Assembly: GCF_006120725.1 (NCBI RefSeq)
Contig: NZ_SWMU01000002.1
Span: 124,001-188,000 of the forward strand
Source of the DNA: Mesohalobacter halotolerans
GTDB taxonomy: Bacteria > Bacteroidota > Bacteroidia > Flavobacteriales > Flavobacteriaceae
Reading direction: 5' to 3'
DNA: 64,000 bases
Within the stretch, counting starts at the first letter, position 1. Every line of letters starts with the position of its first letter. Below, piece after piece: positions 56,624-64,000 of this stretch. The position numbers and the translations under genes were made by a program. The notes beneath the pieces were generated by a model. That model searched no databases. It saw only the letters and a program-made list of their open reading frames with translations, and was not told the DNA's origin.

Positions 56624-59600
56624 ATGTTTTCAAAAATATTTCAATTTGAATTTAAATCTTGGTTTAGACTGCCCATTTTTTATGTGTATTCTTCAATCTT
56701 ATTTTTATTATCCTTGTTTATAATGGCTTCAGCGGCAGGTTTGTTTGATAATGTCACAGCTACAACAACTTCAGCAACTTATGTTAATAACGCCATTAAT
56801 ATTACGGGCCTCATCAGTTCAATTAGTGTGTTTTTGTATTTTATGTTGCCTTCGATTATCGGAGCATCTATCAACAAAGACTTTAAGCATAATGTGCATC
56901 ATATTTTGTACGCCTATCCCATGCGAAAGTCGAGCTATTTGTGGAGTAAATTTTTAAGCTCGTTTTGTGTAGTATTACTCATCATATTTTTGATTTATTT
57001 GGGTATTTTTATTGGAACTATTTTTCCATTTACCAATCCAGATTTAGTTGCTGAGCATAATTTTTTATTTTATCTACAATCATTTTTATATGTGGTTTTG
57101 CCTAATGTATTATTTTTTGGAGCCGTGGTGTTTGCTGTAGTCACTTTTAGTCGAAATATATTTGCGGGTTTTATTACAGTTTTAATTTTAGTGGTTTTAC
57201 AGTCGTTTACAGAAGTGTTATCTAATTATGAAGACTACAAAATATTAGCAGCTTACCTTGACCCTTTAGGGTTTTCTGCTTTAGGTTTAGATATAGAATA
57301 TTGGACGGTTTTTGAACAAAATAATAATTTTTTACCTTTTAATGGCTATTTACTATACAATCGTTTGATTTGGTTAGGGGTAAGTTTTTTGATTTTTGCA
57401 GCTGTGTATTTCAAATTTAATTTTAACCAACAAGGGATTGTAATCAACTGGTTTAAGAGAAAAGGTCAACGACTGGTAAAATCTAATTTTAATTATTTCA
57501 TCAATGTTAAAATCCCAAGTGTAAAGACTTCTATGAAAGCTTCTACACTTTGGAATTTTGCTATTAAGCAAAGTATTTTCGATTATAAATATGTGATTAA
57601 AAACAAGATATTTATTGGCTTTATGCTGATTGTTATTTTGATTGCCTTATCTGTTTTGTCGGTAAGAAACCAAATATCTGGCACTCCCACATATCCAGTA
57701 ACGAGAGAAATGGCCCAATTAATAATAAATATTTCGGGCTTTTTTATGATTATTATGACCTTTTTGTTTTCAGGGATGTTAATCAACCGATCTAAAATTT
57801 CAAATATGGATCAGTTGGTTAATGCGACAGCGTATCCTAATTGGGCGTTTAGTTTATCTAAGTTTATAGCAATATTTTGGGTGCAGGCTACATTTTATAT
57901 CCTATTGATTTTGTTGGCTGTTGGTGTTCAAATTTTCCAAAATTATTACAAACTTGAGATTGGTCATTATTTATTTAGTGCTTTTGTAATCAATTATTTA
58001 TCAATTTTAGTTTGGACAGCACTTTCTTTTTTTACCCATCAAATTTTTAAAAATTATATTGTTGGGTTTGTCGTGTTGTTAGGCTTTTATATTCTTTTGG
58101 GCTTTTTCCCTCAGTTTGGTATTCAACAAGCTATATTTAGGTTTAATGCGTTTACAAGCTTGAGTTATTCTGATATGGTAGGGTGGAATGATTCAATTTT
58201 AGAGTTTTTTGTATATCGTATGTATTGGTTCGGTTTAGCTATAGTTCTGTACATTTTGAGTTTGCAGTTTTACCGTCGCGTAATGCTGAATTCTGCTCAA
58301 CAAAGACTACAAAAAGCTTTTAAACAAATAAACACCCCAAAGCTCATTGGTTTAATTGTCGGTTTATTTACTTTCATCAGCTTAGGGAGCTGGATTTATT
58401 ATCACGATAATATTTCAAATGAAAGATACACAGGGATTGAACGCGAAAAGCAACAGGTGAAATTTGAAAATACCTATAACAAATACGCCGCATTGCCTCA
58501 TCCCAGAATCACAGATGTGTCTATTACACTAGATTTGTATCCAAAACAACGCAATTATAACGCTAAAGGTAAATTTATCCTTAAGAACAAGACTAAGCAG
58601 CCTATAGATTCAATATTATTAAACACTAGAGATGATGTTAAGACTTATCAATTCTCCAAACCAGGTAAAGTGGTTTTAAATGATACTTTTTACAACATCG
58701 ACGTTTATCAATTTGAAAAACAACTTATGCCAGGGGATACGATGACATTTGCGTTTGAAATGCAAAATGAGCCTAACTCTATTTTAGAACGGAGTTCACC
58801 TATACGTTCTAATGGCACTTTTCTCAACAACGGGATGTTGCCAAACTTTGGTTATGCAGAGTCTAGAGAAATAAGAAGTAATAAAATAAGAGAAAAATAT
58901 GACTTGCCAACCAAGCAACGCATGAAGTCACCATACGACTCAACCGCCTTAGGGAATACTTATATTTCAAAAGATGCAGACTGGATAAATTTTGAAGCTA
59001 AAATTACAACTTCAGCCGATCAAATAGCCATTGCGCCCGGTTATCTTATTGATGAGAAAACTAAAAATGGAAGAAGCTACTACCATTATAAAATGGATAA
59101 GCCCATTCTCAACTTTTACAACGTCATGTCAGCAGATTATGAAGTTTATGAAGAAAAACACAACGGCATCAACATTCAAATTTTTTATCATCAACCTCAC
59201 GATTTTAATATTGAGCGTATGATGAAAGGTGCTAAACTGTCTCTAGATTATTATGAAGAAAATTTTAGTCCGTATCAGTTTAGGCAATTGCGCATTATGG
59301 AATTTCCTTCATTCTCAGGTCGTTTTGCGCAATCTTTTGCCAACACCGTTCCATTTTCAGAAACCATAGGTTTTATTGCTAAAGTTGATGATGAAGATAA
59401 AGAAAGTGTAGATTATCCTTTTAGCGTAACCTCTCACGAAGTTGCACATCAATGGTGGGCGCATCAAGTGATAGGAGCTGATGTACGCGGTGCAACTTTA
59501 TTGTCTGAAAGTATGTCAGAATACAGTTCGCTTAAGGTTTTAGAAAAAGAATACGGTGCCAGCCAGATGCGACGATTCTTAAAAGATGCTTTAGACAGGT

Positions 59601-60271
59601 ATTTACGCGGCAGAACATTTGAGCAACAAAAAGAACTGCCATTAATGCTTAACGAAAATCAGCAATACATTCACTATAATAAGGGTTCACTGGTTTTATA
59701 TGCGATGAGTGATTATCTCGGCGAAAACAAATTTAATAATATCTTAAGCCAGTATATTGATAAAGTTGCCTTTCAAGAACCCCCATATACCACCTCAATT
59801 GAATTTGTAAAGCATCTTGAAAAACACACACCAGACACTTTAAAGTATTTGGTTGAAGACATGTTTAAAACAATTACGCTATACGACAATTATATCGAAA
59901 AAGCAGAATACACTGTCAATGCAGATAGCACTTATACCGTAAATATTGAGGCCATTGTTTCTAAATATAAATCCAATAACAAAGGCAAGCGACTATACGC
60001 CAAAGACCAAGATAGTTTAATACATATTATTGAAAACGATACGATCAAATCTTGGCCGATGAATGATTATGTAGAAGTAGGTATTTTTACAGAATCTTCT
60101 AAAGACGGAAAGTCCGTTGATAAACCTATTTACCTTAAGAAAGTCATTATCGATAGCATTTACAATACTTTTGAAATTAAAGTCAATCAAAAACCTACAG
60201 AAGTAGGTATTGACCCTTGTAATAAATTAATTGATACCGATAGTGGTGATAATAGAAAAACTTTAGACTGA
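56624..60271 (+). CDS. ABC transporter permease fused to an M1-family aminopeptidase
   Basis: This 1215-residue fusion has two sets of about six membrane helices (residues ~15-270 and ~325-600). Soluble M1 sequence then begins (LDLYPKQRNYNAKGKFILKN) with the zinc site HEVAHQWWAHQV and the third ligand glutamate in LSESMSEYSSLK, plus a C-terminal ERAP-like or adaptor part. The peptidase domain would sit outside the cytoplasmic membrane. The natural hypothesis is that peptides are trimmed at the transporter mouth. The MEN-type motif is altered to FSGRFAQSFANTVPF, so peptidase activity is uncertain. The substrate is unknown. Confidence 0.9.
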   Translation: MFSKIFQFEFKSWFRLPIFYVYSSILFLLSLFIMASAAGLFDNVTATTTSATYVNNAINITGLISSISVFLYFMLPSIIGASINKDFKHNVHHILYAYPMRKSSYLWSKFLSSFCVVLLIIFLIYLGIFIGTIFPFTNPDLVAEHNFLFYLQSFLYVVLPNVLFFGAVVFAVVTFSRNIFAGFITVLILVVLQSFTEVLSNYEDYKILAAYLDPLGFSALGLDIEYWTVFEQNNNFLPFNGYLLYNRLIWLGVSFLIFAAVYFKFNFNQQGIVINWFKRKGQRLVKSNFNYFINVKIPSVKTSMKASTLWNFAIKQSIFDYKYVIKNKIFIGFMLIVILIALSVLSVRNQISGTPTYPVTREMAQLIINISGFFMIIMTFLFSGMLINRSKISNMDQLVNATAYPNWAFSLSKFIAIFWVQATFYILLILLAVGVQIFQNYYKLEIGHYLFSAFVINYLSILVWTALSFFTHQIFKNYIVGFVVLLGFYILLGFFPQFGIQQAIFRFNAFTSLSYSDMVGWNDSILEFFVYRMYWFGLAIVLYILSLQFYRRVMLNSAQQRLQKAFKQINTPKLIGLIVGLFTFISLGSWIYYHDNISNERYTGIEREKQQVKFENTYNKYAALPHPRITDVSITLDLYPKQRNYNAKGKFILKNKTKQPIDSILLNTRDDVKTYQFSKPGKVVLNDTFYNIDVYQFEKQLMPGDTMTFAFEMQNEPNSILERSSPIRSNGTFLNNGMLPNFGYAESREIRSNKIREKYDLPTKQRMKSPYDSTALGNTYISKDADWINFEAKITTSADQIAIAPGYLIDEKTKNGRSYYHYKMDKPILNFYNVMSADYEVYEEKHNGINIQIFYHQPHDFNIERMMKGAKLSLDYYEENFSPYQFRQLRIMEFPSFSGRFAQSFANTVPFSETIGFIAKVDDEDKESVDYPFSVTSHEVAHQWWAHQVIGADVRGATLLSESMSEYSSLKVLEKEYGASQMRRFLKDALDRYLRGRTFEQQKELPLMLNENQQYIHYNKGSLVLYAMSDYLGENKFNNILSQYIDKVAFQEPPYTTSIEFVKHLEKHTPDTLKYLVEDMFKTITLYDNYIEKAEYTVNADSTYTVNIEAIVSKYKSNNKGKRLYAKDQDSLIHIIENDTIKSWPMNDYVEVGIFTESSKDGKSVDKPIYLKKVIIDSIYNTFEIKVNQKPTEVGIDPCNKLIDTDSGDNRKTLD

Positions 60272-60422
60272 TAGAAGTCCAAACTCAAATAAATATATAG
60301 CGTTTCAGTTTTTTGATTTTCAGTTAAAATTTAAGATTATCTAAAAAATTTGATTTCCTTTAAAGAATGTCTAGACTTTAGACTATAAAATGTTAATTTC
60401 GCAAAGACCAAACCTAACCTGA

Positions 60423-61928
60423 ATGCGAAAAGTTCACTACATAGATTCTAAACCTATTGCTGTAAACCAATTTGAGGCTATTCTAAATGACAGCAAACTT
60501 GTATTAAGTCAAGAGGCTGAAGAGCGAATTTTAAAGTCTCGAGCCTATCTAGATGAAAAGCAAGCTGGAGAAGAGCAACCTATGTATGGGATAAATACAG
60601 GTTTTGGATCGCTGTGTAATGTCAAAATTTCCAAAGCGCATTTAGCTCAACTTCAAGAAAACCTTGTTTTATCGCATGCTTGTGGTACAGGTGATAAAGT
60701 CAAGGTTGAAATTGTCCGTTTAATGATGTTTTTAAAAATACAATCGTTAAGCTATGGCTTCTCTGGTGTGAGTTTAGAGCTCGTACAGCGCTTAGTCTTT
60801 TTCTTTAATCATCACATTACACCCATTGTATACGAACAGGGATCATTAGGAGCTTCCGGGGATTTAGCACCTTTAGCCCATATGTCTTTACCTTTAATTG
60901 GTAAAGGAACGGTGTACTATAAAAACGACCTAACAGAAAGTCATGATGTTCTTAAGTTATTTAATCTCAAACCGTTGTCCCTTAAGTCTAAAGAAGGATT
61001 GGCTTTATTAAACGGCACCCAATTTATGAGTGCTCACGGTGTTTGGAATTTAATTCAATCAAATTATTTAAGTGCTTATGCCGATTTAATTGGTTCTATT
61101 TCTACAGATGCTTTTGATTGTAATTTATCACCTTTTGACGAATTAGTACATCGCGTTCGCCCTCATTCGGGTCAATTGAAAACAGCAGAGAAGATTAGAG
61201 CTTATTTAAAGGGAAGTGAGATAGCTAAAAGAGAAAAAGAAAATGTCCAGGATCCTTATTCTTTTAGATGTATACCTCAAGTTCATGGCGCGACCAAAGA
61301 TGCTTTAGATTATGTAAATAAAACCATAACTACAGAAATAAATGCAGTGACTGACAATCCCAATATTTTCGTGGATGACGACAAAGTCATTTCCGGAGGT
61401 AACTTTCACGGGCAACCTTTAGCTATAGCTTTAGATGTATTTGCAATAGCTATGGCAGAATTGGGTAATATTTCTGAGCGTCGCATCTATCAATTGGTTT
61501 CTGGTTTGAGAGGTTTGCCAGATTTTTTAGTTGATAATCCTGGTTTAAACAGTGGTTTTATGATTCCTCAATATACAGCAGCCAGTATCGTGAGCCAAAA
61601 CAAACAATGGTGTACGCCGGCCTCAGTAGACTCTATTGTGTCCTCAAATGGCCAAGAAGACCATGTAAGTATGGGTGCAAATGCTGCGACAAAACTTCTT
61701 AAAGTGGTCGATAACATCAAAACTATTCTGGCTATAGAGCTGTTTAATGCAAGTCAAGCTTTATATTTTAGAAAACCTTTAAAAAGCTCTAAGCATATTG
61801 AAGATTTTTTGAAGTTATATCAGCAAAAGGTTCCCATAGTCAATAATGATATTTTGATGTCTGAAGAAATCTCAAAAACCCGAGATTTTCTAGATTCAAA
61901 GGATGCTAAAGCTTATTTAAAACTTTAA
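60423..61928 (+). CDS. hutH: Histidine ammonia-lyase
   Basis: HutH removes ammonia from histidine to give urocanate. The 501-residue protein carries the MIO-forming Ala-Ser-Gly in GSLGASGDLAPLAHMSLPLI, and YGINTGFGSL, NGTQFMSAHG, VQDPYSFRCIPQVHGATKDA and TDNPNIF. The rest of the hut pathway is not in this window. It has a plausible -7 box TAATTTCG at 60394-60401. The gene is isolated, followed by a decayed tRNA copy. Confidence 0.95.
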   Translation: MRKVHYIDSKPIAVNQFEAILNDSKLVLSQEAEERILKSRAYLDEKQAGEEQPMYGINTGFGSLCNVKISKAHLAQLQENLVLSHACGTGDKVKVEIVRLMMFLKIQSLSYGFSGVSLELVQRLVFFFNHHITPIVYEQGSLGASGDLAPLAHMSLPLIGKGTVYYKNDLTESHDVLKLFNLKPLSLKSKEGLALLNGTQFMSAHGVWNLIQSNYLSAYADLIGSISTDAFDCNLSPFDELVHRVRPHSGQLKTAEKIRAYLKGSEIAKREKENVQDPYSFRCIPQVHGATKDALDYVNKTITTEINAVTDNPNIFVDDDKVISGGNFHGQPLAIALDVFAIAMAELGNISERRIYQLVSGLRGLPDFLVDNPGLNSGFMIPQYTAASIVSQNKQWCTPASVDSIVSSNGQEDHVSMGANAATKLLKVVDNIKTILAIELFNASQALYFRKPLKSSKHIEDFLKLYQQKVPIVNNDILMSEEISKTRDFLDSKDAKAYLKL

Positions 61929-61945
61929 TTTACTAGACTAAACTT

Positions 61946-61992
61946 CAAAATGTAGCTAAGTCTGGTTAAAGTACTGTTCTGGGGCCGTCTAG
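61946..61992 (+). pseudogene. Decayed tRNA-Pro copy
   Basis: The segment atgtagctaagtctggttaa followed by agtactgttctggggccgtct aligns with the 5' half of the intact tRNA-Pro at 62089 (offset 143 bases), matching through the D arm and the anticodon loop (CTGGGGC against CTGGGGG). The acceptor and T arms cannot be formed, so it is not functional. Confidence 0.7.
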
Positions 61993-62043
61993 AAACTTGG
62001 AGACGAGGTAACAACATTTTTTAAAGCGAAAGGCATTGATTTT

Positions 62044-62074
62044 TTTGTTTTAATAAGTTTTAATTTTATTTTCG
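62044..62074 (+). promoter_or_regulatory. Predicted tRNA-Pro promoter
   Basis: TTTG (62044-62047) and TATTTTCG (62067-62074) are separated by 19 bases, close to the Bacteroidota consensus TTTG-N19-TAnnTTTG with one mismatch in the -7 box. The tRNA 5' end is 15 bases downstream. Confidence 0.55.
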
Positions 62075-62088
62075 CATACTACAAATTT

Positions 62089-62163
62089 CGGGATGTAGCT
62101 TAGTCCGGTTAAAGTGCGCGTCTGGGGGGCGCGAGATCGGAGGTTCGAATCCTCTCATCCCGA
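62089..62163 (+). tRNA. tRNA-Pro (anticodon GGG)
   Basis: The 75-base sequence folds as a full cloverleaf: acceptor CGGGATG with CATCCCG, D stem GCTT/AAGT, anticodon stem CGCGT/GCGCG with loop CTGGGGG (anticodon GGG), variable loop AGATC, T stem GGAGG/CCTCT with loop TTCGAAT, and discriminator A. CCA is not encoded. It reads CCC and CCU proline codons. Its 3' part is repeated twice downstream. Confidence 0.95.
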
Positions 62164-62173
62164 CTTTTTTTTC

Positions 62174-62277
62174 AGATCGGAGGTTCTCCCGACACTTCGG
62201 GACGCTCATCCCGACTTTTTCTTTTAGATCGGAGGTTCTCCCGACACTTCGGGACGCTCATCCCGATTTTTTTAATC
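62174..62277. repeat. Two tandem copies of the tRNA-Pro 3' tail with an inserted palindrome
   Basis: Units at 62174-62225 and 62226-62277 repeat the tRNA 3' part from the variable loop to the end plus a T-run (agatcggaggttc...ctcatcccga-T). In both the T-loop and 3' T-stem (gaatcct) are replaced by tcccgacacttcgggacg, an inverted repeat. In the RNA each unit can form tcccga/tcggga or cggga/tcccg stems ahead of five to seven T, so they may act as terminators. Confidence 0.85.
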
Positions 62278-62427
62278 TTTCAATCATAGCTATAAATTTC
62301 GGTCACCTATAAATAATGCTGAGTAGGCGTAATACCTAAAATGTTAATTATTTTTTTAATAACTTTTCAATTTAGTCATTTGACCTCAAATTGTAATCAG
62401 TAATTTTATTCAAACTAAACCAGGGTT

Positions 62428-63378
62428 ATGAAATTCAATTATGTTATTATTATATTGGTAATAATTTTAGTTTCTTGTGTGTCTAAAAAGAAACTCAACC
62501 AAGCTGAAACTGAAAAAAGTGAATTAGAACATCAAATCGCTGAACTTAAATCAGAAAAAGAAGCGTGTGAGATGAACTATAAAGCTATTGAAGAAGAAGT
62601 CAAATCTTATAAAGACATTATTTCAGAACTGCAGGGGAACGCCAAAAATAAAGTTGAACTTACGGCTGGCGGTCAGTTGTTGTCAGAGCAATCAAAATCT
62701 AACGTCAATCAGATTTTGTCTCAAATGTCAGCAGATCAGGTTGCACAAGCTCAAACCCTTGAAGACTCAATCAATCTCGCCGTAGGCTATAATATTAAAA
62801 AAGATTTATCTAATCAGATTGGTGAAGAAGGTATATCTATTGATGAAGCTATAGATGTAAAAGTACACGAACCCGTTGTTTTAATTACACTTATAGATAA
62901 GGTCTTATTTAAAAGCGGAAGCTATTGGGTTGATAAAAAGGCCTACAGACTATTAGCGAAAATATCTGATGTGATTAATTCAGAGCCCAATATTGATGTT
63001 CGTGTAGATGGCCATACCGATAATATGCCGTTGGCTGAAAGCTCTTACATTGTTGACAACTGGGATTTAAGCATACGACGTGCAGCGTCTGTTGTGAGAA
63101 CCTTAGAAAATAAGTTTGGTGTTGAAGGAGAACGTTTAATTGCTTCAGGTCGTTCAAAATATGCTCCCGTAGCTGATAATTCTACAAAAGAAGGTAGAGC
63201 TTTAAACAGAAGAACCACAATTCTTTTGATGCCTGATGTAGAACATTACATGGCTCTTATAAACGGTGATATGAACAGTCAATCATACGAATCTCCAACA
63301 GGTGCCAAAACCAACCAAGACAAGTCTCAAGCACCAAAGAATACTATAATAGAGCCCAAAACTCCACAAGAAGAATAG
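62428..63378 (+). CDS. OmpA-family lipoprotein
   Basis: The 316-residue protein has a lipoprotein signal (MKFNYVIIILVIILVSCVSK), a coiled coil (QAETEKSELEHQIAELKSEK) and an OmpA peptidoglycan-binding domain at ~165-270 (VLFKSGSYWVDKKAYRLL, VRVDGHTDNMPLAESS, NWDLSIRRAASVVRTLENKF, RLIASGRSKYAPV). It should tie the outer membrane to peptidoglycan. The frame ends at a TAG (63376-63378) inside a Pro/Gln/Lys-rich tail; the same frame continues open for 94 codons (63379-63663). Confidence 0.93.
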   Translation: MKFNYVIIILVIILVSCVSKKKLNQAETEKSELEHQIAELKSEKEACEMNYKAIEEEVKSYKDIISELQGNAKNKVELTAGGQLLSEQSKSNVNQILSQMSADQVAQAQTLEDSINLAVGYNIKKDLSNQIGEEGISIDEAIDVKVHEPVVLITLIDKVLFKSGSYWVDKKAYRLLAKISDVINSEPNIDVRVDGHTDNMPLAESSYIVDNWDLSIRRAASVVRTLENKFGVEGERLIASGRSKYAPVADNSTKEGRALNRRTTILLMPDVEHYMALINGDMNSQSYESPTGAKTNQDKSQAPKNTIIEPKTPQEE

Positions 63379-63663
63379 GAACAAAAAGAGGAAGTATTTG
63401 TGATACAAGATCAAGATAACAACACTGAAAGTAAAACCGATCAAAGTAAAGCACAAACTAACATTACAAAACCCTCAGATTCTACTCAAACTAAAGCAAA
63501 AGAAGAAACCTTTAACAGACAAAACAGGAAAATGTCTCTAAGGGAAAAAAGAGCAGCTGAACAGAGAAAAAGAGCAGAAGCGGCCAAAAAAAGAAGAGAA
63601 GAAAGACAACGCCAAAAAGACTCTATAAGAGAGGCTATAAAAAATAGAGGTAGAGACCAATAG
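63379..63663 (+). other. In-frame extension of the OmpA gene beyond its TAG
   Basis: After the TAG of the OmpA gene the same frame stays open for 94 codons to a second TAG. The predicted tail is highly charged (KAKEETFNRQNRKMSLREKR, RAEAAKKRREERQRQKD), similar in style to the coiled N-terminal part and the tail before the stop. It may be the original C-terminus cut off by a nonsense mutation, a readthrough product, or a separate small gene starting at GTG 63400 (87 codons). The 214 bases after it hold only a promoter. Confidence 0.55.
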
Positions 63664-63829
63664 TTTTTCACCTTAAAAAGTGAATTATTGTTCAAGTTCA
63701 CACATCTATCTTTTGTTTTTATACTAAAATGAAATAAAAATAGCTAATATTATACAAGGTTAATCCTTTAATAAGCAATCAAAATATTTAGTCTTAAATA
63801 TTAAATAATTGATATTTAAAGCATTTAGG

Positions 63830-63859
63830 TTTGTAAACTTAGATTTATCTGTACCTTTG
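63830..63859 (+). promoter_or_regulatory. Predicted promoter of the FKBP gene
   Basis: TTTG (63830-63833), an 18-base spacer and TACCTTTG (63852-63859) match the Bacteroidota consensus exactly. The predicted start is about 63866, some 12 bases before the ATG at 63878. It is the best promoter match in the window. Confidence 0.7.
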
Positions 63860-63877
63860 CAAAAAAATACAATTTTT

Positions 63878-64000
63878 ATGAGTCAAGTAAAAGACAAAGA
63901 CACTGTAAAAGTGCATTACACTGGAAAATTATCTTCAAACGATCAAGTTTTTGACAGTTCTTTAGAACGTGAACCTCTTGAGTTTACCCTAGGACAAGGA
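63878..64000 (+). CDS. FKBP-type peptidyl-prolyl cis-trans isomerase, N-terminal part
   Basis: The gene begins at 63878 and runs off the window after 41 codons. The start [18 protein letters not shown] is followed by [20 protein letters not shown], the FKBP pattern KVHYTGxL...G-x-VFDSS...REP-x-FxLGxG of SlyD-type isomerases, which catalyse proline isomerisation during protein folding and may bind metals. No signal peptide, so it is cytoplasmic. Confidence 0.9.
   Translation, partial: MSQVKDKDTVKVHYTGKLSSNDQVFDSSLEREPLEFTLGQG

Noticed and set aside
62174-62277. Additional tRNA genes
   Set aside because: Only the 3' tail is repeated, the T-loop is destroyed by the palindrome, and no acceptor or anticodon arm is present.
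63376-63378. Genome-wide recoding of TAG
   Set aside because: TAG is used as an ordinary stop in this window (for example fumC, tgt and the FeS photolyase), so the two in-frame TAG codons are better explained by mutation.

Overview
The window is a stretch of core chromosome from a low-GC member of the Flavobacteriaceae (phylum Bacteroidota). The evidence is the gene set: a type IX secretion sorting domain on a secreted subtilase, a GlmU-like left-handed helix protein, a DUF3822 gene next to rsmD, a NusB of more than 300 residues, an ABC permease fused to an M1 peptidase, and -7 promoter boxes of the TAnnTTTG kind. Most genes start with ATG and have no Shine-Dalgarno sequence, also as expected for this phylum. 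I cannot name the genus. No prophage, insertion sequence, CRISPR array or secondary-metabolite cluster is visible.

Layout. 1-2547: end of an aspartoacylase-family gene, an outer-membrane barrel, a GlmU-family protein and a CrcB fluoride channel. 2896-6686 (minus): secreted M1 peptidase, yajC, a DUF1573 lipoprotein and nusB. 6787-11518: lipoprotein, murB with an aminotransferase, a double-DTG aspartic protease and a second DUF1573 protein. 11629-16680: valS, then a scarred kilobase (truncated glycosyltransferase, dispersed repeats, 46 in-phase heptamers), then a RecD-like helicase. 16806-19986: a flavobacterial conserved block ending in rsmD, then rnpB on the minus strand. 20010-25290: small membrane protein, fumC, GDPD lipoprotein, AsmA. 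25349-30396: a broken DUF5995 gene and a light and flavin group (FeS-type photolyase, DUF2452, CRY-DASH, DUF2256, flavin reductase). 30475-32892: DUF1684 protein and a split transketolase. 33059-38596: tgt, an LptF/G permease, an unknown protein, accA and dnaB. 38680-43442: GATase-like secreted protein facing the operon kdsD-tatC-carboxymuconolactone decarboxylase-membrane protein-lptB. 43519-48461: recQ, pRiA4b ORF-3-like protein, ctaA and dnaN. 48543-54610: T9SS subtilase, priA and a small secreted protein. 54794-61928: AraC regulator, ABC ATPase, ABC permease/M1 peptidase and hutH. 61929-64000: tRNA-Pro with a decayed copy upstream and duplicated tails downstream, an OmpA lipoprotein with an in-frame amber codon, and the start of an FKBP gene.

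Working together, the genes mostly serve housekeeping: cell envelope (murB, kdsD, lptB, lptF/G, GlmU-like, OmpA), replication and repair (dnaB, dnaN, priA, recQ, RecD-like, two photolyase-family proteins), translation (valS, tgt, rsmD, rnpB, tRNA-Pro), protein export (yajC, tatC) and central metabolism (fumC, transketolase, accA, ctaA, hutH).

I did not find a clear new multi-gene system. The most unusual signals are non-coding or are damage. They are the tRNA-Pro locus with tail copies carrying a small palindrome that also forms a hairpin in RNase P RNA; the perfectly phased heptamer array; a hairpin upstream of crcB whose loop holds a perfect SD (or, on the other strand, anti-SD) sequence; a DUF5995 gene with two lesions; and an OmpA gene whose reading frame continues 94 codons past a TAG.
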